Source: Promethearchaeia archaeon (lineage in GTDB: Archaea > Asgardarchaeota > Lokiarchaeia > Sigyniarchaeales > SOKP01). Taken from it: a stretch of DNA of 45,876 bases. The notes beneath the pieces are model-generated. The model saw only the letters and a program-made list of their open reading frames with translations. It did not search any database and was not told the origin of the DNA. The DNA is taken from contig JAHQWH010000047.1 in the NCBI GenBank assembly GCA_029856105.1, forward strand, positions 1 to 45,876, read 5' to 3'. This document shows positions 9,824-17,918 of the stretch, piece after piece. Positions within the stretch are counted from its first letter, which is position 1; the number at the start of each line of letters is the position of its first letter. The position numbers and the translations under genes were made by a program.

Positions 9824-10321
9824 ATGAAACCATTTCATGAATATATGAATGAATATAGAAAACAGATGGAGAAAGGAGACATCAAAGAAGCATATAAAGG
9901 ATTGATGGAATATATTATGGAATTGAGATTGTATTTTAAAAAAAAATATCCTGATTATTTCGTATCTGGGAGTATTTATTATGGATATATGGATATGTCG
10001 TATTTTTCCTTCTTCCCAGAGTCATTAAAACTTCGAAAATTGAAAGTTGCGATAGTTTTTATTCATGACACATTTAGATTTGAAGTTTGGTTAGCGGGAT
10101 ATAATAAACAGATTCAAACAAAATACTGGAAATTGTTTAAAGAAAGTGATTGGAATAAATACCACATTCCATCAACGATAAAAGGTGTTGATTCTATTAT
10201 AGAGTACATTTTAGTTGAAAATCCAGATTTTAGTGATTTAGATACGTTAACAAAGCAAATAGAGAGAGGGACATTGAAATTTATTAAGGATGTTGAGAAC
10301 TTCTTAATAATATCAAGGTAG
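9824..10321 (+). CDS. DUF7000-like protein of unknown function
   Basis: 165 residues from the ATG at 9824, preceded by GGAGG at 9811-9815. An in-frame ATG at 9809 overlaps that ribosome-binding site and is less likely. The small basic-aromatic protein contains SGSIYYGYMDMSYFSFFP, AIVFIHDTFRFEVWLAGYN and KLFKESDWNKYHIP. I recognise this from memory as a family found in bacteria and some methanogens (DUF7000); no biochemical role is known to me. It lies directly beside a TnpB remnant, and its strong SD and high resemblance to the bacterial family suggest recent transfer. The function is unknown. Confidence 0.7.
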   Translation: MKPFHEYMNEYRKQMEKGDIKEAYKGLMEYIMELRLYFKKKYPDYFVSGSIYYGYMDMSYFSFFPESLKLRKLKVAIVFIHDTFRFEVWLAGYNKQIQTKYWKLFKESDWNKYHIPSTIKGVDSIIEYILVENPDFSDLDTLTKQIERGTLKFIKDVENFLIISR

Positions 10322-10382
10322 AAATAGAATAGAAATTAGTCAATTGAATTTAAAATACCTCAATCTACTTATTATATTATAT

Positions 10383-11000
10383 CTATTCATTTTTACAACT
10401 TTTAACAAGGTTTATGAGGTCATCAATATAATGAGCTTCAATTCCTGCGTTAGCACCAGTCATTAAATCCTTTTCTAAATCACCGAAATAAATAATGTCT
10501 TCTTTGTTGACCTTGTAATGTTCCATAATTCTTAATAATCCTTCTGGTTCGGGTTTCCAACTTCTTACATCTTCTCTTCCTATAATAAAGTCAAATTTAC
10601 CGCTAATTCCTGCTAATTCTAAGGATTTTTTAATTGTTGGTCTTGTGTTTAAGGATAAAATGGCTAGTTTAGTCCCCTTTTTTACGCCAAATAATTTTGT
10701 ATTGTTGATAAAGTAGATTGTCTCTTCAATAGGTTCGTTCTTTTCTATGTTATCAAGTTCATATTGCTTAATAACATCAAAATTATGGTGTAATTCCGCT
10801 TCATCCCCTTTTTCAACAATTTTACTAAGGCAAACAGAAATACTCGCAAATTGACGGTCATCTTGAAAATGTTCAGAATAACGATCGTTTAAAACTTTTT
10901 TTAATGAATGCCAATCTGCCGCTAATTTAACGATCGTACCATCTAAATCGAACACAATTACTTTCTTATCTTTAAATGGAAGTATTTTCTTCTCAGGCAT
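10383..11000 (-). CDS. HAD-superfamily hydrolase, phosphoglycolate-phosphatase-like
   Basis: 205 residues from an ATG. HAD motif I is VFDLDGTIV with nucleophile D18 and acid D20. Motif II is the Ser of AILSLNTRP. Motif III is the Lys of the SWKPEPEGL region, and motif IV is YFGDLEKDL. An alpha-helical cap lies between motifs I and II, as in the PGP/Gph group. It is expected to remove phosphate from a small phosphorylated metabolite in the cytoplasm. The substrate cannot be assigned from the sequence. It sits between a transfer-prone gene and the solo TnpB element, transcribed on the minus strand like TnpB but with a separate 111-bp gap. Confidence 0.85.
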   Translation of the reverse strand: MPEKKILPFKDKKVIVFDLDGTIVKLAADWHSLKKVLNDRYSEHFQDDRQFASISVCLSKIVEKGDEAELHHNFDVIKQYELDNIEKNEPIEETIYFINNTKLFGVKKGTKLAILSLNTRPTIKKSLELAGISGKFDFIIGREDVRSWKPEPEGLLRIMEHYKVNKEDIIYFGDLEKDLMTGANAGIEAHYIDDLINLVKSCKNE

Positions 11001-11063
11001 GCTTCATATTCAACAAGAGTAATGAATAATTAAGAAAATTTTACATAAAAATTAAGTTTTCGT

Positions 11064-11111
11064 TTTGAACTACCACGCCCTAATGGGCTTGGATTCGCAG
11101 GTTAAGAGTCG
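11064..11111 (-). ncRNA. Probable 3' scaffold end of the TnpB guide RNA (omega/re-RNA)
   Basis: Directly after the tnpB stop, the sense strand carries a hairpin with stem GCCC/GGGC and loop ATTA, then GTGGTAGTTCAAAACG. In this family the guide RNA overlaps the end of tnpB and its scaffold closes with such a right-end hairpin; the guide is taken from flanking DNA, here positions below about 11064. The 5' limit, probably inside tnpB, cannot be set by eye. Assigned by position and hairpin only. Confidence 0.4.
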
Positions 11112-12299
11112 TTAAACTTTTAACACTGTTGGATGGTTCAAGCACCCTCTATCCCCTAACCACTTAGACTCAGGGACTCCTTTCTGTATCATGTTTCTTG
11201 AAGCGTTTACATCGGCGTTTAATACTAACCCGCAATCATTACATGTATATAGACCACGATACTTGCGGTTTGACTTGCGTACGACTCCACATGAAGAGCA
11301 CGTTTGCGAAGTGTACTCTTCGCCAGTTCTAATTACTTGAATTCCGACCATCTCAGATTTATATTCAATTTGTTGAACAAGTTTTAAAAACGGCACGGAA
11401 ACAAAGTTCTGGTTGTTTTTTTTCCCTATCTTAATTTTCTGCTTCCACCCCTCGTTATATCCGATAACGATCGTTCCGATATCGTGAGAGATGCAGTAAT
11501 TGACTACTTTTTTGGAAGTTTTGTGAAAAAAATCTCTAATTTTATTGTTTCGCTTTCGATGAAGCCTCAAGATGCGTTTAGTTAATTCGGTGTCGTTACA
11601 AATCTTGCCTAACGATTTGTATTTGGCTAATTGCTTGTTGTAGAATTGATTGATTGACTTCACAACACCGCCTTTGATAATCAATGGATTGTTTCCAACG
11701 TTATCTGATGCAGTTACGATATTGTTAAGTCCTAGATCGATTCCTAACATGTTATTTTCGTTCAAGTGCAAGTCCCGAGGCTCGTAATCGTAGATCAGTT
11801 CAATATTGTATCGATCTCCGAAAGGAACGATGCGAACGCCTTTCACGCTTTTGAGATCCGTTTTTATTCTCGGAAAGCCTAACCTTTCCATCTTTCTTGT
11901 TAGTAAAACAAAGCCATCCTTCAACCTACATTGTAAAAATGTGAAATAGACTAAATTACGACCGTTCTTACGCTTGTAACGTGGGAGTTTTGGCATTCCC
12001 TTAAATTTAAACGGTTCTTTTTTCCACATTTTAATTGCTTTAAAAAAGCTCTTGAAGTTTCGATCTACCTGCTTTAAGACTTGTTGCGGTGGATGCGAAC
12101 CGCACATTTCTTGAAGCTTTTTATACACCTCGTGGCTTTTTAACAAGTTCCATAACTCGTGATAGCGAGTCCAATGACGATCCAGGAAGAACCGTTGTCG
12201 AACCGTGTAGGTGGCGACATTAAACAAGTTTTTTGAAAGAAAAGTGATCTCGTCCAATAATTTCGTGCGTTTGAATTGAACTTGTCGAACGAGTTGCAT
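11112..12299 (-). CDS. tnpB: TnpB RNA-guided nuclease, catalytic residues intact
   Basis: 395 residues from an ATG. The N-terminal helical/wedge region is followed by a split RuvC nuclease domain with D188 (GIDLGLNN), E283 (IGYNEGWKQ) and D363 (NADVNASRNM). A zinc ribbon between the last two motifs is C334/C337 (CSSC) and C353/C356 (CNDC). All acidic and zinc residues expected for an active enzyme are present and the length is normal. TnpB enzymes of this family use an RNA made from the element's right end to cut DNA next to a short motif, which maintains the transposon. Mobilisation in trans by a TnpA elsewhere in the genome is likely, as none is encoded here. Confidence 0.95.
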   Translation of the reverse strand: MQLVRQVQFKRTKLLDEITFLSKNLFNVATYTVRQRFFLDRHWTRYHELWNLLKSHEVYKKLQEMCGSHPPQQVLKQVDRNFKSFFKAIKMWKKEPFKFKGMPKLPRYKRKNGRNLVYFTFLQCRLKDGFVLLTRKMERLGFPRIKTDLKSVKGVRIVPFGDRYNIELIYDYEPRDLHLNENNMLGIDLGLNNIVTASDNVGNNPLIIKGGVVKSINQFYNKQLAKYKSLGKICNDTELTKRILRLHRKRNNKIRDFFHKTSKKVVNYCISHDIGTIVIGYNEGWKQKIKIGKKNNQNFVSVPFLKLVQQIEYKSEMVGIQVIRTGEEYTSQTCSSCGVVRKSNRKYRGLYTCNDCGLVLNADVNASRNMIQKGVPESKWLGDRGCLNHPTVLKV

Positions 12300-12351
12300 T
12301 AATTAATCCATCGTTCTTTTCGTATTTAAAGAAGAAGAGGTTCAATTTTTA

Positions 12352-12391
12352 GTGATGTAAAATTCATCACATCCCTAAATAAAGGAATGTG
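12352..12391. repeat. Nested palindromes at the presumed left end of the tnpB element
   Basis: Two overlapping inverted repeats are visible. One is GTGATG (12352-12357) with CATCAC (12365-12370). The other is CACATCCCT (12368-12376) with AGGAATGTG (12383-12391), with one mismatch. They share bases, so only one can fold at a time. Subterminal hairpins of this kind are the recognition sites of IS200/IS605 transposases, which fits a position about 50 bp upstream of tnpB. Confidence 0.5.
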
Positions 12392-12428
12392 TTTTCTTTT
12401 GCGAAAGAAGATAAATTTTCAAATCAAT

Positions 12429-13310
12429 TTATAAACGCGAATAATACATTGCTTTATAACCAATTTTGTGAAATGGACATTCTTTTATACAGATAGAACA
12501 TCCCGTAGATTCGTAAAAATATTCGATACACTTTTCTCCATCAATTCGAGTTTTTATACCATTTTCCTTGATAATTGGTTCGTAATAAATCGCGTTCACG
12601 GGGCACATTTGAACGCATCTTTTGCATTTCTTACAATACTCGTCTATCTCAAAATTATCTTGAGAGACTTCAGGAAGAGGGGTTGCGTTTATTGAAATCA
12701 TGGATAATCTCTGCCTTGGACCGAATTTTTTAGTGATTAAAAGACCTTGCGTTCCAATCCTCCCCAAACCTGCTTTTACGGCCATCGCGGGTAAAAGAAT
12801 TGGACCACCAAGGGGATGGCACGCTATTGTCCTATAACCTTTAGATCGAATAAAATCTGCTAATTTATTTGTCGCCTCACCTAACTCTGCGTAGATGTTT
12901 AAAGATTCTAACCCTGCTGGAGGTTCAGGAGCCTTATCTATAGCTTCGTAATCCATCTCCATTCCTAAAACAATTCCATTCTCGTATAGAAATTCGATTC
13001 CGCCTATGTAATCGTTCTTAAAAATAAAATTTTCATCCACAGGAGCAAATCCTACAAGACCAATTCCTAAAATCTTCGCTTGCTCGATAACTTCTTCCCA
13101 AAATTCTTTAGGTGCGGATTGAACATTGTCGGGTAGGTTTTTCATCTCTCTTTTGTAATCCGTTTTTGCTCTTTGAACAGTTTTGAAGAGTTTCGGAACT
13201 ACTATTTTAGCTTTGTCAGATAAAAGTCCCTTAAATTCTCTTATATCAAATTTATTCAGCTCAATTAATCTGGAATTTAACCCTTTTGATTTTTTTAGCA
13301 ACCTTATCAC
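12429..13310 (-). CDS. QueG/reductive-dehalogenase-like Fe-S reductase
   Basis: 293 residues from a GTG start at 13310. The central part has the family's PAMAVKAGLGRIGTQGLLIT and FGPRQRLSMI segments, which in QueG and RdhA relatives line the cobalamin site. Two 4Fe-4S clusters follow: CKKCKRCVQMCP, and a second Cys set around GCSICIKECP with an upstream Cys (EKCIEYF). No twin-arginine signal is present, so it should be cytoplasmic. The family contains epoxyqueuosine reductases and cytoplasmic dehalogenase-like proteins. The substrate is not deducible, and the N-terminal ~60 residues are atypical for QueG. It is on the same strand as the E2 gene, 137 bp downstream of it. Confidence 0.75.
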   Translation of the reverse strand: MIRLLKKSKGLNSRLIELNKFDIREFKGLLSDKAKIVVPKLFKTVQRAKTDYKREMKNLPDNVQSAPKEFWEEVIEQAKILGIGLVGFAPVDENFIFKNDYIGGIEFLYENGIVLGMEMDYEAIDKAPEPPAGLESLNIYAELGEATNKLADFIRSKGYRTIACHPLGGPILLPAMAVKAGLGRIGTQGLLITKKFGPRQRLSMISINATPLPEVSQDNFEIDEYCKKCKRCVQMCPVNAIYYEPIIKENGIKTRIDGEKCIEYFYESTGCSICIKECPFHKIGYKAMYYSRL

Positions 13311-13447
13311 GCAAAAAATAGTTATTTGCTTTAATCCAGTTAGTTTTATAAATATTTTTATTATAAAAACCGAAGAAATAATCTTAATATCACTCTATTG
13401 TCTATCAATCTCAGAAAATAAGGGATAATAAAAATAATAAAAATGAA

Positions 13448-13957
13448 CTAATCCATTGCGTATTTTTTTGTCCAAGCAGCTGCTTTAGCTTGAAACTTTT
13501 TCAAAGCCCTGAAATATTGTTCGCCCGCTTCGTGGTTGAGCGGATCTCCAGGGTTAAAGAAGGGAGGTTCTACATGCATCATGCCCTTTAAAGCCTCTAC
13601 TATATTAGTTAGGGTCTTGCTCGGAGTCCAACCTGAAGCTCCAGTTGAAGCGTCCACCTTCCCTACTAAATCAGGGTTAATTAAATCTAAACAAATGTTA
13701 AGCTTCCCAGGAGGTATGCTACTATCGATGTTTGGATGCCACATAAGCGTTACCGCGTACGCGTAGGGAGGAGCAAATGGATAATTTTCTGGGAATTTCA
13801 CCTCGAAAAGAAACTTTCCTTTGTAATAAGGTGTTCCTTCTTTTCCTATGATTGTAAGCCGGAGATGATCGATACTACGCCCCCATGGTTCGATGATGAT
13901 ATTACTATCGTCTTTATACGCTTCGATGGCTTCAGTATAATCAGTTTCTTCTCTCAT
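13448..13957 (-). CDS. E2-like ubiquitin-conjugating enzyme with extended post-Cys loop
   Basis: 169 residues from the ATG at 13957; a GTG at 13966 is the alternative start. The UBC fold is clear: KFPENYPFAPP, then the HPN motif (WHPNI, residues 74-76), the catalytic Cys C89 in LNICLDLI, W110 in GWTPSKTL, and a final helix region with DPLNHEAGEQYF. The protein should accept ubiquitin-like protein from E1 as a thioester on C89 and pass it to a target or E3. Between C89 and W110 there is a loop about 13 residues longer than in compact E2s, the same spacing I recall for UBE2G2/UBE2R. The E1 gene lies about 4 kb away on the other strand. Confidence 0.93.
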   Translation of the reverse strand: MREETDYTEAIEAYKDDSNIIIEPWGRSIDHLRLTIIGKEGTPYYKGKFLFEVKFPENYPFAPPYAYAVTLMWHPNIDSSIPPGKLNICLDLINPDLVGKVDASTGASGWTPSKTLTNIVEALKGMMHVEPPFFNPGDPLNHEAGEQYFRALKKFQAKAAAWTKKYAMD

Positions 13958-14198
13958 AATACTCACTTTTCTTTAAAAATATTAAACCAATATTAAATAT
14001 ATAGTTAGGGTGTTCTTTAAAAAATATTGTGCTAATTTCGATTTTTGTTATAAATCGGATAAATAACAAAATATAGCAAGATTCAAAAGTTTTGTTTTTA
14101 CAAATTTATAAATTCCCTTTATTGTTGCTAATTCTATTAGAAAATCGTAAAAATTATATGATTATTTAAATTAAAAAATATATTGATATTTTTTCAAA

Positions 14199-14322
14199 CC
14201 CCCCATAGCTCAGTTGGTTTAGAGCGCGCGGCTGTAGATAAATATCGCATACTAAGGTTTTTGCCTATGAAGTATTGTCAGCCGATACCGTGAGGTCCCC
14301 GGCTCAAATCCGGGTGGGGGGA
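14199..14322 (+). tRNA. tRNA-Tyr (GTA) with intron
   Basis: The cloverleaf can be drawn: acceptor CCCCCCA/TGGGGGG, D arm GCTC/GAGC, anticodon stem CGCGG (14227-14231)/CCGTG (14288-14292, one G-U), anticodon GTA at 14234-14236, variable loop AGGTC, T arm CCCGG-CTCAAAT-CCGGG, discriminator A at 14322. The C1:G72 pair is the archaeal/eukaryal identity mark of tRNA-Tyr. CCA is not encoded. An intron of about 49 nt (near 14238-14286) follows position 37. Within the precursor, CGGCTG (14229-14234) can pair with CAGCCG (14279-14284), and ATACT pairs with AGTAT inside the intron. I could not place a canonical 4-bp bulge-helix-bulge with certainty, so the splice sites may shift by a base or two. Confidence 0.93.
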
Positions 14323-14357
14323 CTATTATTTATTTCAAAGAAGATTTAAATTATAAT

Positions 14358-16316
14358 TTATTTGAGTTTCTTCACCTTTTTTTTAATGACAACTATTAAG
14401 AGGCCTATAAGATGCAAGCTAAGAAGTATAAAAATTCCTATATCATATCCTATAATCGCTAGCTCGGCGCTATGAATAATTAAATCCAACGAGAGGTCGT
14501 AATCTGCGTTTAATTGGACCAAAACGTAATTGTCATATAATAGACTTACTTTACCAGGCTTTGTGGATAGGTTAAGAGATAATTCGGTTGTACCATTAAT
14601 CCAAATGTTTTGACTATAAATCTCATACCCTGATACGTCATAGACTACTAGAGGAACTTGTTGTGAATACGCATAATCGTTCAAAGGCACGTTAATATCT
14701 TCAATTGTTAGATTTAAGATCTTCGTTGTTGCATTGTAATTATGCTCCGAGAATGAATATTTTGGAAGATAGGGGTTATCGAACCACGGGAAAAAGAACC
14801 AATCTAACGATTGTCCTACTACAGTTTCGAATGCTTGCTGTATATCTGACAAAACCACGAGCTTAAATTGGTAGCTTTCAAAATAATGCCTTAATCCAGC
14901 GATGAAATTTGAATGCCCTATAGTTTGGCGCAATTTTTCGAAGATAAGAGGTGCTTTAGTATACGCAACATACCAATAATCAGTATTAGTATCTATACAT
15001 TCGTAAATAGTTTGGTTGATCTTTGAACCCCTCAACATTTCCACGAAGTAGATTCTAACGTATTGAATATAAGGTGTGCTTTGGAAGTGTTCCCAATCTC
15101 CGTAATAATATTCACCGTAATAGTCGGTCGACCAACACGTAATACCTTCGTCTATAAAACCCACATCGATTTCGTCGTTTCCTACTAAGTTATACCACCA
15201 TTGGTGGCCTAATTCATGAGCAATAACTTTTTCTAAGTAATGTCGCTTATATAAGAGAGAGGCATCCCAATTATCCATAGATTCGGTTACATAAACTTGG
15301 TTTGGATATTCCATACCCCCGTACCAAGTATATTCTTCTACAACATTAAGAGTTGGATAAGGATAAGTTCCAAAAGTGTTATTATACAGAGAAAGCGCTT
15401 GTTCGGCGTAATTTAAGGCAAAAGTAGTCCATAAATAGCCAGATTTAGGAATGTAATAAACTGAAAGGTTTACTCCATTTGAAATTTTCGACTCTACTTG
15501 AAAGTATCGAGAAGCTGAAAAGGTGACCTCTCGAACGGGATAAATGGGGTTAAAACGATAGAAGGTCGTTGAACCCTTGTTTATTTTTTCTTCTAATTTT
15601 CCGGTTGCCGCGATTACCATTTCGCTGGGCACTTCAATAGAAAGGTTATAGTAAGCCATGTCAAAGTAAAAGGGATCGCCGATATTCAAATAGGGATCGA
15701 CGTTCCAACCGTCGTCATTGTCGTAAACGCAAGGTATGGGATAAAAACTCCCAAATTTGTAAATGCGTGCTTGTTCTACGTCGCTTCCGTGAGAATTTGC
15801 CCTGTCAATTGGTCCATCTGGAAGAGTTGCGTTAAATTGAATGATAAATTGCGTCCTCTTTTGAGGTTCTAACTTTTCCGAAATATTTACCCACATGATC
15901 TGCTGATTTGAGTAGACTTCAAAGGGAAACGTTAAACTGGGGTTGTTTATATCAGTTATATTGACGATCTCTATAATCCCAGGCCTAGTTTCGTAATTCA
16001 TTCCTGATAAATAGAGGTGAAAAGGGATTTTTGTAAAATTAATTTCATCGTTATTGTAGAAATCAACCGTTAAATTGCCGTCGATAAACGAATTTGCTTC
16101 GTCCAATACAACTGATAAATTGTAGCGAGAAAAGTTGCTTGTAGGTTGGGCTAATTTCGGGGCGTTGGTTAAAAAAGGAGGAGAATTAATAAATGATTCG
16201 AGGTTACTTCCATATCCAGAGGTATAGTTCGTTATGGAAGAGTTTAAATTAACACAGCTAAAAACAAACAAAACTACAAGTACTATTCCAGAAAATTTGT
16301 AGTGAATTTCTTTCAT
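14358..16316 (-). CDS. Membrane-anchored M1-family zinc aminopeptidase-like protein
   Basis: 652 residues. Residues 8-24 form a signal peptide or anchor, and a C-terminal membrane helix (about 622-644) is followed by a Lys-rich tail, placing the catalytic part outside the cell. The gluzincin zinc motif is H367-E368-L-G-H371 with the third ligand E390 in GFIDEGI. The exopeptidase motif is GGMEYP (333-338), close to the GxMEN of classical M1 enzymes. An N-terminal beta-sandwich precedes it and a short helical or beta domain follows. Many NxS/T sequons suggest extracellular glycosylation. It is expected to trim N-terminal residues from external peptides. Its stop lies about 35 bp from the end of the oppositely oriented tRNA-Tyr. 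Confidence 0.93.
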   Translation of the reverse strand: MKEIHYKFSGIVLVVLFVFSCVNLNSSITNYTSGYGSNLESFINSPPFLTNAPKLAQPTSNFSRYNLSVVLDEANSFIDGNLTVDFYNNDEINFTKIPFHLYLSGMNYETRPGIIEIVNITDINNPSLTFPFEVYSNQQIMWVNISEKLEPQKRTQFIIQFNATLPDGPIDRANSHGSDVEQARIYKFGSFYPIPCVYDNDDGWNVDPYLNIGDPFYFDMAYYNLSIEVPSEMVIAATGKLEEKINKGSTTFYRFNPIYPVREVTFSASRYFQVESKISNGVNLSVYYIPKSGYLWTTFALNYAEQALSLYNNTFGTYPYPTLNVVEEYTWYGGMEYPNQVYVTESMDNWDASLLYKRHYLEKVIAHELGHQWWYNLVGNDEIDVGFIDEGITCWSTDYYGEYYYGDWEHFQSTPYIQYVRIYFVEMLRGSKINQTIYECIDTNTDYWYVAYTKAPLIFEKLRQTIGHSNFIAGLRHYFESYQFKLVVLSDIQQAFETVVGQSLDWFFFPWFDNPYLPKYSFSEHNYNATTKILNLTIEDINVPLNDYAYSQQVPLVVYDVSGYEIYSQNIWINGTTELSLNLSTKPGKVSLLYDNYVLVQLNADYDLSLDLIIHSAELAIIGYDIGIFILLSLHLIGLLIVVIKKKVKKLK

Positions 16317-16461
16317 TTTTAATTGAAAATTAATATTTGAGATTTTCTAGGAAATGTATATTGATAAATGTTTTGACTATGGTTCTATTAACTTGATAAA
16401 ATTCTTATTTTGATTAGCATTATTTTTCAATATAAATAGTTTAATTTTTTAATTGAGAGCA

Positions 16462-17379
16462 ATGAAAAAGAAAAGAACAGCTGTTGTTGGTGCTGGTTGG
16501 TTTGGTCGGGCACATATAAGAAATTTTAACGATCTCTCTGAGCTTGTTGGTATATGTGACACTAACGAAACTAAGTTAAAGCAAATGGCGGAGCAATACG
16601 ATGGAATTAATACCTATAAAAATGTAGACGATCTAATAAAAAACGAAGAGATTGACGCCGTGAGCATCGTAACCCAACCAAAACAAATTCCAAAAATTGC
16701 TAAAAAGTTTGCTGAAGCTGGAATAGATATATTAATGGAAAAACCGATGGCGTTGAAGTTAGAAGATTTAATTGGTTTTAAAGAATACGACAACATTCGA
16801 ATAATGCCTGGATTTATCGAGTTGTTTAATCCCGCTTTTACTAAATTACTAAACCATGTTGACGATATAGGAGAGATAATTTCAATTGCGTCAAAACGCG
16901 TTGGGTTGTATCCTAAAAGAGATTGGGACATGGGCGTTATTTTAGATTTATCTATTCACGATATTTATCTACAAGAAAAAATTTTAGGTAAAAATAATAT
17001 AATAAATGCATTTGGCGTCAAAAAATGTTATAAAGATAGCGTTCATGCCGATGCGGCTTTTATAATATTAGATTTCGGTACGGCAATAGGTCAGATCGAG
17101 TCTAATTGGCTAACACCATCTAAATTCAGAAGAATGTATGTTAATGGTGAATTTGGGGGCATTTCTATTGATTTCATTACTCAGCAGATAAACATCCGAA
17201 CGGGCATCGATCTGCAGGGAGAATGGCCAGTTACAAAAGATACTTCGTTCACTCCTTTGAAAGGGGACGAACCTTTGAAGAGAGAAATTAATAATTTCCT
17301 TTACGGTAAAGAGCTAGAAGTAACTCTAGATGACGGTATAAGAGCCCTAGAAATTGCTTTAAAAATCGTAAATTCTTAA
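16462..17379 (+). CDS. Gfo/Idh/MocA-family NAD(P)-dependent oxidoreductase
   Basis: 305 residues from the ATG at 16462; a TTG at 16453 is possible but adds only three residues. The N-terminal Rossmann fold has AVVGAGWFGRAHIRNF. The conserved family Lys is in DILMEKPMALKLEDL (usual EKP). The second alpha/beta domain contains DMGVILDLSIHDIYL, whose D-x-x-x-H pair matches the usual catalytic HD/DxxxH region. It is likely a sugar or inositol dehydrogenase, or acts on a nucleotide-sugar. The neighbours do not fix the substrate. It is the first gene of a + strand pair with the PDCD5-like gene 35 bp downstream. Confidence 0.85.
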   Translation: MKKKRTAVVGAGWFGRAHIRNFNDLSELVGICDTNETKLKQMAEQYDGINTYKNVDDLIKNEEIDAVSIVTQPKQIPKIAKKFAEAGIDILMEKPMALKLEDLIGFKEYDNIRIMPGFIELFNPAFTKLLNHVDDIGEIISIASKRVGLYPKRDWDMGVILDLSIHDIYLQEKILGKNNIINAFGVKKCYKDSVHADAAFIILDFGTAIGQIESNWLTPSKFRRMYVNGEFGGISIDFITQQINIRTGIDLQGEWPVTKDTSFTPLKGDEPLKREINNFLYGKELEVTLDDGIRALEIALKIVNS

Positions 17380-17414
17380 TTTTATATATTATTTAAAATT
17401 ATGAGGTAATAATA

Positions 17415-17843
17415 TTGAGCGAGCACAACAACGACGAAGAACAACACGAATTAGAAAAGATTCGGTTGAAAAAAATGAAAGCTCTTATGGATGCTCAAAA
17501 TCAGCAGAAACAAATGCAGGAGAGAGTTCATTCCATAACTGAAAAAGTCGTTTATGTATTGAGAGCTGTTTTAGCACCAGATGCTTTTTCTTATCTAGAG
17601 AAAATAAAGACTAGCGAACCAATGGTATATCAAGCAATTTACAACGAGTTAATTAGTCCAGATGTATTAGCAAATATAGATTATTTAATTGCCATTATCA
17701 ACCGCCAAGGTGGAATTCCAAGAAGGATTCCTTTGGATGCAATTATTCATTTAGTTCGAAAAATTAAAGGAGTTAAAGGAAAGATCCAAGTTAAAAAAGG
17801 TGATGGTAAATTGATGGATTTAGGCTCCTTTTTGACAAAATAA
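17415..17843 (+). CDS. PDCD5/TFAR19-like nucleic-acid-binding protein
   Basis: 142 residues from a TTG start at 17415, supported by GAGGT at 17403-17407. The N-terminal charged helix (ELEKIRLKKMKALMDAQ) leads to a helical bundle (VLRAVLAPDAFSYLEKIKTS) and ends with IHLVRKIKGVKGKIQVKKG. This layout matches archaeal PDCD5 homologues: an ALxxxR-type helix, the LxxxARxRLxxLxxxxP-like segment, and a basic tail. It is somewhat longer than the usual ~110-120 residues because of an insert near 85-100. PDCD5 proteins bind nucleic acids and, in eukaryotes, the CCT chaperonin. The assignment rests on pattern memory and is moderately sure. Confidence 0.7.
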   Translation: MSEHNNDEEQHELEKIRLKKMKALMDAQNQQKQMQERVHSITEKVVYVLRAVLAPDAFSYLEKIKTSEPMVYQAIYNELISPDVLANIDYLIAIINRQGGIPRRIPLDAIIHLVRKIKGVKGKIQVKKGDGKLMDLGSFLTK

Positions 17844-17918
17844 TTTTAAATCGTCTTAATTTTAGAATCTAATTTTATATTAGGATTTCTTTATAAAATT
17901 AATAGTTATTGCAAGAAA

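Larger units (their letters stand above)
11064..12391 (-). mobile_element. Solo tnpB insertion element (IS200/IS605 superfamily, IS1341-like), apparently intact
   Basis: The element has one gene, tnpB, and no tnpA transposase. Its right end, downstream of tnpB on the minus strand, carries a short GC hairpin (gccc-taat-gggc, 11077-11088) followed by GTTCAAAACG, the arrangement typical of right ends in this family. Upstream of tnpB is a palindrome cluster at 12352-12391 that probably belongs to the left end. The exact boundaries are estimates; a comparison with an empty site would be needed to fix them. It lies between the HAD gene and the Fe-S reductase, in the interval separating E1 from E2. 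Confidence 0.6.
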
